Shown here piece by piece: positions 10,942 through 21,647 of a DNA stretch of 54,799 nucleotides. Positions within the stretch are counted from its first letter, which is position 1, and each line of letters begins with the position of its first letter. The stretch comes from Gymnopus androsaceus JB14 (Eukaryota; Basidiomycota; Agaricomycetes; Agaricales; Omphalotaceae): contig ML769786.1 of assembly GCA_009733575.1 (NCBI GenBank), positions 1 through 54,799 on the forward strand. Reading direction: 5' to 3'. The notes under the pieces were generated by a model, which worked only from the letters and a program-made list of their open reading frames with translations, did not search any database and was not told where the DNA came from. A program made the position numbers and the translations under genes.

Positions 10942-12214
10942 TTACAATCGTCTCACCACCCTCGACCTTTTCCTCACCGAGCGCCTGAACGAAGATGCTG
11001 ACGTAGCAGGAAACCCTCCAAATTCACTTCCAGGGCCGAAATCCGGCTCTCCCCCAAGACTTCCAAAGATATCCCCAATATAGTTCGTCGGCTTGATCCC
11101 TTTCTTGAACTTCTTCTCCCAACCATGGACAATCCCTTCGACTACTTTCACACCAGCAAGGTAGATGTTTACCAACGACGGTTTGTACCCTGGGGTGTCA
11201 CCAAATAAGTTGGCTGCAGCGGTTTCTCCATCATGTTGCCTGTCGAAATCCGAAGCAGTACGCATAAGGATGATTCGAGAAAAGTCTGCGAGACCTGCAA
11301 GAGCTGCGCGGAGAAGGACCTCGAGAGTTGCATTATCTTCTTGTTGGGTGGAGCAATAAACTCCGGTACCGTTCGTAAACAGCGACGTCGTATTCTCGAA
11401 TGCCTCACCAAGTAAGGCACCAGACCAATAAGCATCGGACGTGCCAGAGTCGCATTCAGTAATAGCAGGAGGGGCAGCTCCAGCGGCATACACAGAGACG
11501 TTTGCATACAACGCGCGCAGCTCCTGCGAAGTGACACTATCATTCAAAGTGGCCGTCTTTGCAAACTCCACTGCGATCGTCCTAAGGTCTGAATTGAGCT
11601 CAAAGACCTCGGTTCCATAAAGGCTCTCCGGGTACTGGTCCGGGGCATAAGATCCCTGTGGAACATACCCAGTCGGGAAATCCAAAGGTTTCTCTCTCGC
11701 GTCGAATTCGTATTGTAATGCAACCTGTACAGCGAAACGAGCGAACGTTACGGATCCTATGGTAGCCACTTTGGGGTTGATCCCTGCGATCCCTGCAATG
11801 AGGAAGTAGGTTGTAGTGAGATCAAAGACACCAGAGTAGACCAAGGCGGTAATAGTCGATGCAGCGTTGATTTCTGCTTCGCCTGTGATGAGCTGGCAGA
11901 TGGAGCCGTCCGAGGTGCAGTGAGCATCCGGGAAGAGAGGGGAAAAGCCGGGGATGGTGATGTTATGTGCGAGAACGTTGAACTCGGGGATGCCATACCA
12001 CACTTCGCCTTCTGGAGTGAACTGGTGCAAGAAATGAGTATACAGCGCAAGGTTTGAACTTTTCACGCACCATGTCGATTATGAACACTTTGGGCTTGAT
12101 AAGTTTATGCCCCCTCGAGCCCAAACTCGTAAAAGGTTTACCAAAGACTGGTGTCAATAGATACGCAACCAGACCTACTAGAAGGAATGAGGCTAGATTG
12201 TTATAGCTTTTCAT
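10942..12214 (-). CDS. Purine nucleoside permease (NUP) family protein
   Basis: Exons 12214-12071 and 12021-10942 are joined across a 49-nt GTGCGT...CAG intron in phase 0, giving 407 residues. The N-terminus is a signal peptide or anchor (LASFLLVGLVAYLLTPVFG). The join restores the family start block KPKVFIIDM-FTPEGEVWYG. Further on are LITGEAEINAASTITALVYS, GVFDLTTTYFLIAGIAGINP and SDAYWSGALLGEAFENTT, which match the NUP family (Pfam PF06516), and TASDFDRQHDGETAAANLF. Members share a nucleoside-phosphorylase-like fold and in Candida mediate nucleoside uptake, although the signal peptide and lack of multiple membrane spans leave the transport mechanism uncertain. The length is about the family norm (roughly 400). 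Repeated NxT/NxS sequons fit secretion or surface exposure. Confidence in the family is high; the substrate is inferred. Confidence 0.9.
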
Positions 12215-12325
12215 TTCGATCCTTGTAGTAGTGTTCCTTCTTGAATTAGCGGAAGAGAAGAAGAACTGGTGGAAACGCGGACGGCGGAGACCAGAAAGTC
12301 AAATTCATAGCTTATCTCGCGCATC

Positions 12326-12333
12326 TTTTTATA
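12326..12333 (-). promoter_or_regulatory. TATA box of the NUP gene
   Basis: The minus strand reads TATAAAAA here, about 112 bases upstream of the NUP start codon at 12214, a normal distance for a fungal TATA element plus a short 5' leader. Confidence 0.5.
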
Positions 12334-12691
12334 CCGTCGGTAGAACGCCATCACGCATTCCTTAGATCAAGGAATGCGTACGATTTGTAATTTGTCCATC
12401 ATGAGCCACGTATCCTATCCACTACCTTCCACCGCTGGTTTTTACGAATCGAATCGCAAGATTACCCAAGTAGGGTGGTTATTCGGGTTGGAAGAGTGTT
12501 GGAGTTGGATTGGTATGCGATAGGTTGTATGAGGGAACCACGAGCAGGGCTAGCGCATTTGCAACACCTGTAACGCGTTTGATATCTGAACGAAATCATG
12601 ATTGCGCATCTGATTCGTGGCAAGGGTACAGCTTTAGGTACCCAACGTGTCGAGGAACACAAGGTATGAAATCGATACGGAGGTCGAAGAG

Positions 12692-12716
12692 GGAAGGAAG
12701 GAAGGAAGGAAGGAAG
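12692..12716. repeat. (GGAA)n microsatellite
   Basis: About six uninterrupted tetranucleotide units of GGAA lie between the NUP and ArAE-like genes. Confidence 0.85.
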
Positions 12717-13992
12717 TATATAACATATTGCACAGTGAACTACCCAATGCGGTACTAGCATGGGAGCGTCCATGATGAGACGGGACGAGCTCCAACCCGC
12801 GTCGCCGCTGCTGTATGGAGTCGAGTGTGATTTCGGAGCCTCGAGCGTCCGACTCATATAGAAGTTCAACCGTTAATCTCTGCTCGGAACTGTCCAAGTA
12901 CAAAGGGGTGCACCTTCTACTACTTGTACATCGTAGAATCGTAGGAGGCCCTGTCCCGTCCCGTCCACTTCGTAGAACTCGTGTCAAGTCCTGAAATCCG
13001 CATCCATGCGCTCTGTGTCGGCTTCCGCGTGAGATCTATACCGGCGAAGAGGCTGGAAGCGTCCAAGAAAAAACAAGGCAGAGCTGGGGGACGAGTCCAA
13101 ACCCTCTGGTCCAAAGTTCCAGAGCCCTTTGATAATCGATTCCTCCTTTTTCGACGTGTTTGCCTTTGTCAAAGCTTTTGTCGACATGGTTCCAAAACAC
13201 GGAAACCGTCTAGCAGGAGGTTTAATACCCATATGCATGTCCTTTTCGGTTGACATTTATATTTTGGCGGAAGCGACAAAGGTAAATGCAGTCTGCACCA
13301 TCCTTCATTCTCCATCATTACTCACAAGCTCTTCTCTCCTATTCCCTAGTACACGAAGCACTCGTTTCCCGAAGGCAAGGTATTACACGGTGCCAAAGGT
13401 TTTGTCGGATTCGTTTAGATTCCAGCCGATAGGCCCTGATGTTCTTGGTATAGTAGAGCATGGAAGCGTATGGGTTGAATTGAGAGTCAGCAACGTGAAA
13501 GTTAAGGTTGTAAAAAGTGCCTAGAGGCCGAAACAAAACTAGATCGGATTAGTTCGATTGCAATAAAATTCGATTAGCGTCTCATAAACTTGAAGTTCAA
13601 AGCAACGTTCAAAGTGCCCAAACCCAGTCTCCATTCAAAATAGCCCAAATTCCAATTGAAATGAGCTTCTTTATGGTCGAGTCGCTGAAGAAGAAGACGC
13701 AATGCTGAGTTTGGGCGCTGAGCCGGGTCAAGAGACGATGGAAAGGAAAGATCGCGGTCGTTGCGCGGTAGCGAGAGCTGAGAGCAAAATTTGAGCGCTT
13801 TCCGCAAAGTCAGGAACAACCTTGACATGATCTTCCAGACGCGGATGCGATATTATTTTATTATTAAAAGTTTGAAGCAACGACTTCTCAAGTCGGGGCA
13901 ACTTGGAGGTTAAATACATTCCCAACTCGCATTCAACATGTAAAACAAAACTATACAAATAATATATTACTCGATAAAAAGAGAGATATGAA

Positions 13993-16900
13993 TCACATTT
14001 GCGGAGCATGACCATGTTCGAACTGATTCCTCCAGTCCGCAAACCCTTCGAATGGAACTTCACCACAGAGACGCTTCGTGATTCTTTGTAGTTCGTCAAC
14101 AGACTAATAAAAGGATCACCGTCAATACGGAGAAGACTTTCATATAGGAATAAGTGATACTCACCCTCAAGACAAGGAACACCGCAACTATTCCTGAAGC
14201 ATAGTACATGTAGTCCAAGGATGAGATTGTATCCGCATTCAATTCCTCTCCGGTCTTATGGCCCCGTCCCGCGTGTGGAGCAGGAGATGCTTTGTGCAGA
14301 TGATGATGGTTGTAGTGGTGGTACAAGAGCCTACCGACAAGACTTTGCGGGAGAACTTGATGAAGGGGCTCTCCGTTTCGTAAAGACTGGGAAATAATAG
14401 AAAACACGGTCATGACCTCTGTAATCTGTCGGACACAAATTCAGCTCAGAAAGAAAAAGAACATTCAGAAATGATACAAACAAAGTTCGGGTTGAGAACT
14501 CGCGTATTATGCATAAATTCAACACGCCAGGCGTCGTCCAAATGAGCCAACGCATTTCCAAGCTAAAATGAGTGGAAGAGAACCTCGTTAGTATCCCTAC
14601 GAGACTTACAAGATAGTATACACACCTGAGCTAATCCAACAAGCATCTCACTCTCTACGTTTAACAATGCATTGTACTCCTCGGCAGGCCACTTGCCCCG
14701 GATACTTCCTTCCCAAGTTGCCATCGCCGTCAGCTGCCTCAGCGCTGTCGTCTCTTCCGAAACGCTTAGAAGTCGGGTTCGGAATTCATCGAGCCAAGGA
14801 GGAGTAGGTGCGGGACGAGGTCCAGGCATGGAGGTCGGTCGTTGATTAGCTTCAACTTCAGTATCTGCAGCTGGTTTCTCGGTTCCATTAGGGTTTCCAT
14901 CTCCGCCAGCTTCGCCATTCGCACTGAAATTAGAGTCGGAGTCAGAGTCTGACTCGGCACTTCCGGCGATCCACGTTGACATTAAGAATGCGTAGAGACT
15001 TGCAAGGTTCGCAATGGTAGATGCGTTCCGCAGACGAACAGCTTTGCGGCCCGAGGTTGGGGGAAGCATCATCATAATAAAAGCAGCGGTTGCACCTGTC
15101 ACGACATCATGATCGTCTCGCAAAAGAGCACAAAGAACGACGAAACACACCTATGATGACCAACGTAAACCGCTTCCATGCAACAGTCCAACCAATACCT
15201 ACAAAAGAATTAATATCCTCCAAAATCAGCATCCCAGCATTATCATACCGGGGTCGGAAATCTGTACGGTATGTCCGTCGACCCAGGAATACCCAACAAC
15301 CAACGAAAACGTAGCCTAAGGAATGAAAATGAATCTTAGTCTTCACAGTCATATCACAGCACTCACGCAAGATAACATTACGCCCGGCAAAAACTGGGGT
15401 GGCGCAAAGTTCCGTAGAAACTGCATGGGAAGCAAGAATACACCGAGGGCGGCGGCAGCACCGTAAGGATTACCGGTTCCGTGGCCATTACCTGCAAAAC
15501 CAATATTAACGATGAATAAAGGAAAAAAGATGAGAAGATAAAGCGGCGTAAAGGAAAGGAAAGGGAGCACGGTCAAATTAGTGGCAAGTTGAACTCACCC
15601 ATATACCACGTAACCAATCCGATAGCAGCACCAACGACCGTACCGAGGAGACGAGTGACGAGGTTATAAACATGATCCTAAAGCACCGTTTGCTTGAGCC
15701 TCAAAAGAAACAAAAAAGCGGGATATATTACTCACGGCAGCGTAAATGTTCATAGTCGTTTGAGCCATAATCAGTGCCCTGCAGTGGTAGAGCCAGTATA
15801 TGAGAATCAGAATCGACAGAAACTAGGTGAAAAACCCACCAAAGACCCTTCTCCTTGTAGTAGAAGCCTAAGCGAAGTACGAGTCAGTGAACAGATACAA
15901 CACCGGGAGAAAGATAAACGTACTAGCGGATCGACTGACGACAGCTGGGAACCATATGGCAATACTGACGAACATGTACTTGAACGCGAACTAGGAATGA
16001 AAGGAAGTGTGTTAAACAGAAGTTGAAGCGGAAAAATAGGGACATACGATCGCCTCCGGAGTGTGACACCACTTGTATAGTCCATGTAATCGGTTCATAA
16101 TCTTCTGCAGCGCATTCGTAGGTGGTCTGCTATCTGGGTCGAGCTCTACACAAGAAAAATAAACACGAAAACCCAACGCCTCGCAAAAAGAAAAACTCAC
16201 TATAGTTTTTCTTTATACCCTCCTCTTCATGTGCTTCCTCCTTCGCCTGCGTCGTTTCATCTCCCAACGCTGCCGCACCATCCTCATCTTCGGTACCCTG
16301 GCCACCTGCCTTGAACAAGTTACCCAACTTTCTTAGACCCCTTGGTGCCCACAGCCTATTCTTCCTTCTTTTCCCCAGGGTCCCCCGAACAATATCCATC
16401 ATCTTCAGAATCCCCTCTGATAGCGAAACCAGATTCGTACCCAGTACAAAGGCCAAGAACAAAGACCGGAAGGGTAAAGCATGTTGTTCCTCTTTAGTCA
16501 TGCCACCTTCTGGGTCCTGTAGAAGCGAAAGGAATGGAGCGAGGATTTGCATTCGTTTCGCATCTTCACCGTCTTTGGTGAAGTTCGTCAAAGCTTCCAT
16601 CAACCGCTCATAAGCCTCATCAAGTTCTACTCCGAGCTGGCCATCTACATCTGGATTCCGCGTCCATCGATGTCTGTTTACATTTTCGAGGTTGTTTCGC
16701 ATAGCTGCGACACCAGAGACGATCGCTTCACGAAGCTCGAGGGTGGCGGATTCGATTAGAGGAATGATATCAGTGATGCGTAGATTATGAGAAGCCTCGA
16801 ACTGATGGTTGAGAGAAGCGATCTGGCGTATAAGATACGCATCGTTAGAGGCAGTGTTCTTGGTCGAGATGGAGGCACTAGAGGTTTGGCCAGCAGGGGA

Positions 16901-18395
16901 ATCATCATTCGGCGTAGTAGTATCATTCGAGAGCTGCGATCGTCCTAGGAGGTTAGAGAAGCTTTGAAGGGCGACGGAACGGGCAACGACGCGTGCAAGA
17001 GGAAGGATGACATCCTTTACATCGTCAGAGCTCCACCTTCCAAAGCTGAATTCGAGGGAGATTAGTCCAGTAGAGGCAATACCTACATAGGGGAGTTAGT
17101 GACAAAGACAAAAAAACAAGTTTACACCCACTTTGTCTCATCACACCCACCATCAGGGCCTTGAGTCCTTCAATTCTTGTCGGGAGTGCTTTTCCTGGCG
17201 CCAACTGCTCGAGTCCTTCGCCACTTTTTACCACTGTGAGAACCTCTGCTTGCATCATAACGACCTTCTCTACTCGTTCCAACTGCTCGCACACAGTCCG
17301 TAACGCTGAATGGCTCATAGTCTCTGGAAAAACAAAAAGTGTGGTGATTAAGGCTACTGCAGCATAACATGCAATAGAAACGATAAATGATTTGAGGAGT
17401 GTATATTGTGCAGTAGGGAAAAGAGGGCCAAATGACTACGCAGGGAAATTGGTTCATGCTGATGTTTTAGCAAAGAGAACGACGTACACAAAAGATGTCG
17501 ACTAAAGAGCTTGAGATTAGCACGCATGATAATGAAACCAAGAAAGAGCGACACGTACTCCCGATCGTTGCAAAAATTGAGGTAAATGCCAGCTTGGGTG
17601 CATAGGCTCTGATGAGGGCGTAGAAAAACGTTGTGACACCAAGAAAGCAGCCGTAGACAGCGGAAGCACTGCCAGTTCAGGATATTCAAGATAAGAAAAA
17701 AGAAAGCAGGAAATACAGTATGCAAGAACTTGCCGAATATCCAAGAAATCGCCGTTGAAGACAGCGTCTTCCGATACAAGAGTGGGATTCGCTTGCAGAG
17801 CAGGGTTTGCTTTGATGCTACGTAGAAAAAAAGGGATTCGGACTACAAGAAATTGACAAGGGAAACAACCAGCTTACCTCGCTTCCAATTGCGCTTCTAC
17901 GGCCTGAAGTAGCGCAGTACTCCTTACTGCATTAGCTGCACGCATCGCTGCTACGCCGATGCCCCAACTGAAACATAATCCTATAACGAGGGTAAGGAGC
18001 ATCTAGGGCCGGGTTAAGGAGATAAGTCGTGGATAAGGAAAGCCGTGTATCACTAACGTAGATGAACAGTTGCACTGGCATATTTGGAGGAATGAAAAAG
18101 CTGCAAAGGAGAGCAAAGAAAGCTCTAGAGAAACAGAAATTATGAGCTCGCTTTAGCCGAAAATTAGAGACATTCACGCACGCAGTACCCAAAGTATTCA
18201 ACGATGCATCCGGTAATATGATGACAAAAGCAACCCAGGACGCGAGCCAGCAACGAAACAATGTCTTCAATGACCGATGCTTTGGTCAAGTTGTTGCGGA
18301 TCCAGGGTGGTAAATGTGCTAGAAACGCGCCGAATTTTGAGGGGCGAGCTTCCAGTAGCGTTATTAGACGAGCTAGAAGTGGACTTCGATGGCAT
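13993..18395 (-). CDS. ArAE-like (DUF2421 / brefeldin A sensitivity-related) membrane protein
   Basis: I resolve 21 exons: 18395-18327, 18279-18182, 18124-18058, 18002-17878, 17817-17734, 17668-17559, 17501-17488, 17435-17132, 17082-16201, 16145-16048, 15990-15924, 15867-15840, 15778-15736, 15677-15599, 15491-15367, 15315-15249, 15198-15151, 15095-14626, 14562-14482, 14425-14165, 14103-13993. All phases match, giving 1076 residues, normal for the family. There are two hydrophobic blocks: residues about 30-190 (FRCWLASWVAFVIILP, FFIPPNMPVQLFIY) and about 617-790 (KYMFVSIAIWFPAVV, EKGLWALIMAQTTMNIYAA, LLGTVVGAAIGLVTWYMGNG). This is the layout of PF10337, an FUSC-like domain and PF10334. Bacterial relatives export aromatic acids; the fungal role is unproven. 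Exon 7 is only 14 nt, intron 5 uses a GC donor, and the first intron is doubtful (see findings). The start ATG at 18395 is the first in frame after an upstream TGA. Confidence 0.88.
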
Positions 18396-19220
18396 TCCGG
18401 CGGCAGAACTAGAGCTTTTCTGCTCGCATTTTCAGCTTTTGGTTTTGATACTATTTCCAGAATGCGACGAGTTCTTCTCGTTGTCCATTATCGCTGTTGT
18501 CCTACACGAAGAAATTCTCGCTTCAGATCGTGCAGCAACCTTAAGAATGAAACGCACCAAAACCTCCAGCGAATACTAAGACAGTTCGCAGTTATAACAG
18601 CAAGGAGATCTTTCTGTGGAAGAGCAAGTTCAAGAACGGGTCCAGGTGGATCTGATCAGCTCATTCTTGAACGAAACTAAACTAACCATGATTCAATTTG
18701 AAATTTGGCCGACCGTCGGCGCCGACGGTCCGTCGATTCTCATGCTTCGCCTTGCATGCCCGACAAGCAGACTGTCACGATGACGCTCAGTGAAGCAGAT
18801 TTGCTACATGCAGCTCTGAACAGCTCTGAGTGAGCTTGACTCGAACTGAGACTTGACGAACAGTGTAACACTAACTGTATGCGCTCCGAAGCACGCTGAG
18901 CCAGAAAGCAAGGAGGTACTATATACCGTATCACGTTCAAACGTCACGAGTTGAATGTTTAGATCGAAGTCGAGCATCCTATGCTAGTAAACAATTAAGC
19001 AATACATATATATATATTTCCAAGAGGCCATGTTTCGAACTATGTACATGTCCAAATGAATCCTACCGAATGATGGACGTACGCGTGCGCACTGCCAGGA
19101 TTCTATCACAACAACTTGAAGAAGGAAAACAGTTTCGCTGAAACGTGAAACGGTGTCCGGTTTCTCAAACATCCGAGTCTGTCAGTCCGACTCAGGACCT
19201 GATTCACTGTGAATGTAGGA
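18396..19220. other. Intergenic upstream of the ArAE-like gene
   Basis: This probably contains the ArAE-like promoter. It also has a perfect 20-bp palindrome and a short TA run near 19006-19018. No coding frame can be supported. Confidence 0.45.
18711..18730. repeat. Perfect 20-bp palindrome
   Basis: GACCGTCGGCGCCGACGGTC is its own reverse complement, centred on GGCGCC, about 320 bases upstream of the ArAE-like start codon. It could be a dimeric regulator site or chance; nothing else supports a role. Confidence 0.7.
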
Positions 19221-20221
19221 TAGGTTGATTGATAACCTAATGTAGAGTGAAAATCAGCGGTGTCCTAGTTTAGGTTGGTAGAGATTTTTCGGAACAACCT
19301 AAAGTAAGGGTGTGAAAAATATATACGACTTTCAATTATTGATAGGTTGCTCTTAGGTTGTTCCCCGTTCCACAACAACCTAATAAATGTTTTTGAACTT
19401 CGAGGATGCGCGGCCCGTAATCACGTCTATTGCCACGTCAACGTTTTAACTTCAACCACATCGACGTCGACATCCTCACGCAGGCTGTAGCTCAAGGCCG
19501 CTCAAATTAACTGAAGCATCAATCAAGACTACTGCTGCCTCAAGCTAACCTCAAGCTAATGCCTCAACAACGCTCAAAATACAAGAATTGTGACATAGTA
19601 TACAAGAGCAAAAAATATTTGGTGGCTTGGGAATATGCTGGTTTTACCGTAAGTCAAGCCGTTTTCCATACAGGAACGATTTGGGAGATTGGGAACGACA
19701 TGACGGTGATGGACATCCGACAATTAGTGAGTCACTGTAATTCCAATACCGCTCGATACTGGCAATTACTGATTTTTTTTTTCATACAGCATTGGCTCAC
19801 CATCTTTCCCTCAAGCTCTCGGGCCCTTGCTTGCCTTCATATCCTAATCGACGATTGGTTAACGTAACCAGCTGTCGTTTGCGCTTCGCTTTCTGTCTCC
19901 TGTATTCTGCAAACATGATAATATAATTATTTATTCATTCTCTTATGTCGATGGTCTGAATTTGAATACCGAAGTGCATATGGTATCAGCATTGTAATTT
20001 GTATGAGTGTCTCCAAAAGCAACCTAATTCCACAAGAAAACAACCTAAATGCGGGCGCTATTTAGCAAATTCTCGGAAGAGATCCTTAGGGTGAAACTGT
20101 CCGATTTAGGACCCTGTTCAACCTAACATTTTTGGCAGGTACTATCAACCTACTTAGGTTGATAACTACCCTTCGATAGGTTGAAGATCACCATCACCTA
20201 GGTTGAATATTTCAACCTACC
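19221..20221. mobile_element. Putative ~1-kb DNA element with AACCTA/TAGGTT terminal arrays
   Basis: About 15 copies of AACCTA or its complement TAGGTT occur in two clusters, roughly 19221-19383 and 20022-20221, separated by about 640 bp without them. Each end carries an inverted pair of the motif: TAGGTTGATTGATAACCTA on the left and GGTTGAATATTTCAACC on the right. An internal perfect inverted pair ATCAACCTA-CT-TAGGTTGAT lies at about 20144-20163. Subterminal arrays of a short motif around a small open frame are how many DNA transposons bind their transposase. No transposase is recognised, so class and exact boundaries are unknown. Confidence 0.5.
19559..19867 (+). CDS. Small hypothetical ORF inside the AACCTA element
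   Basis: The open frame is 102 codons unspliced. A good intron (GTGAGT...CATACAG, 19727-19789, 63 nt, in frame) would give an 81-residue protein from exons 19559-19726 and 19790-19867. The N-terminus reads KYKNCDIVYKSKKYLVAW and the C-terminus ends LIDDWLT. No domain is recognised. Its position between the two motif clusters suggests cargo or a relic of an element-encoded protein. It may not be a gene. Confidence 0.3.
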   Translation: MPQQRSKYKNCDIVYKSKKYLVAWEYAGFTVSQAVFHTGTIWEIGNDMTVMDIRQLVSHCNSNTARYWQLLIFFFIQHWLTIFPSSSRALACLHILIDDWLT

Positions 20222-21647
20222 TGGACATCACAGAGATTATTCAAGCGACCCCGGGATTACACTCACCGAAAAAATATTCGTTGATAGTCTTTGATAGTGA
20301 TTCCATACACATCGCCGAAAAAAAAACGAAAGCATACGGCAGTTGGTTTGGATTCGAAGCGCTTGAACATAGCGGACTCCCGATACAAGGTCTGAGTCCC
20401 ACACACTTGATTGTAGCTCGGGTTCAACGACGCGTACTTTGGGCCGGCGCTTTTTAATCTAGCAGAAGGCGTAGTTGAGTGTGGTTGAGGGCAATGCACT
20501 TGCTGAATAGCTCTGAGTACCCAAAAGCCTCAAGAGGGATCATCTAGACTTCACGCCTCTGAAAAGACCCAAATAGAATATCCAGTTAATAACGAGGTGA
20601 GCCTTACTATCTTGAACTGTTATAAAATCCGTTACTCCAATAAATAAGTACAATCCCATTCAGTATATGACTGGCTGAGGTATGTATATTCTGAGAAGAC
20701 CTGGCTCAATTGGAGGTTCAAAGGTATGTGGTTTTCACTTTAGTTTATGCATCATGCTTCACTGAGGCGGGGAAGAGTACTATATCCCCCCGGCAATAGA
20801 GTTGTGTGTTCCGTAACTGTGACGAGGAATTGGCCGTTGTGCGGTAGTACGGTAAAGTGGTTGTTCGGAAAGGGACCTCGACCAGTATAATTTAGTATAT
20901 CCTATTCCTGGCTCGATTAGTACGATGTCCAGTAGAATGGTCTGCTGAGTGCTCGAGGCCATGGTTAAGAATAAGTAGGCGATGTGACCGAATCCATTGC
21001 ATGATTCTCTGTAAAATGTAAGGAATAATCGGAAGTTCGTGAAATACTCGGCTGAGATGTTAGATGAAAATTCGTACGCGAAGACTGATCTGAGCGCGTT
21101 AACGTCAACGCGCGCTTACCGGACGAACGTTGCTCCGTCAGATCCAGCGCTTCTTGTTGTCCTTGTCCTTTGCCGTTCAGCAACAGCAACAAAAGGCAGA
21201 ATCTCCAGTTTGAACCTCGATGAAAGCCTGAATCTGATTACTTTCCATCACGCACTCTCACTTTCTTTCTATAAGATGTCGCTGCTTTCTTCTAGTCATC
21301 AACTGCTGCTGGACTCCTCGTCTTAAATTCTAGAAATTCCAAGCCTTGCAATATACTTAAGCTAGCAGGCGGCAGTACGTCCGTCATTTTGATTCTGTAT
21401 TGACAGTTTCACATTTGAGCGCCAGATAGTCACTCATCCCATTCACCCTAATGTTAACCATAAATACCCTGAACGATTCATGATATAGCGTAATTCTGAA
21501 CAAAAATACTTGACGGGAACATAAATCCTTCGATGGACTGAATCCCTCTCGGATGAATATCGGTTTTTGTGAGTCGTCCTGTGACTATATGTTGGGCTCC
21601 AAGTATAAAGCTGGCAGAAGAACGGACATGAAGACCCTCCCCACCTA
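20222..21647. other. Intergenic, no gene seen
   Basis: Several frames of 60-95 codons occur on both strands, with no domain, conserved motif or phase-matched splice partner. The last few hundred bases should hold the promoter of the SGNH hydrolase gene. Confidence 0.45.

Larger units (their letters stand above)
12215..13992. other. Intergenic; promoter of the NUP gene; no other firm gene
   Basis: This contains the NUP promoter and a GGAA microsatellite. A plus-strand stretch at about 13129-13410 contains a plausible 80-nt GT-AG intron (13281-13349) flanked by open sequence (PEGKVLHGAKGFVGF downstream), but I found no start or recognisable domain. It is noted only as a possible small gene. 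Confidence 0.35.

Noticed and set aside
11165..11415. Plus-strand ORFs under the NUP gene
   Set aside because: Shadow frames of a well-supported minus-strand coding exon.
12692..12716. GGAA microsatellite as a regulatory array
   Set aside because: Simple repeats of this size are common and it is not close to a start codon.
13129..13524. Plus-strand 131-codon ORF as a gene
   Set aside because: No motif or start; a possible intron inside suggests at most an uncertain small gene, so it is mentioned only in the gap entry.
16311..16759. Plus-strand ORFs in the ArAE-like gene
   Set aside because: Antisense to the 882-nt exon of a motif-rich gene; no independent motif.
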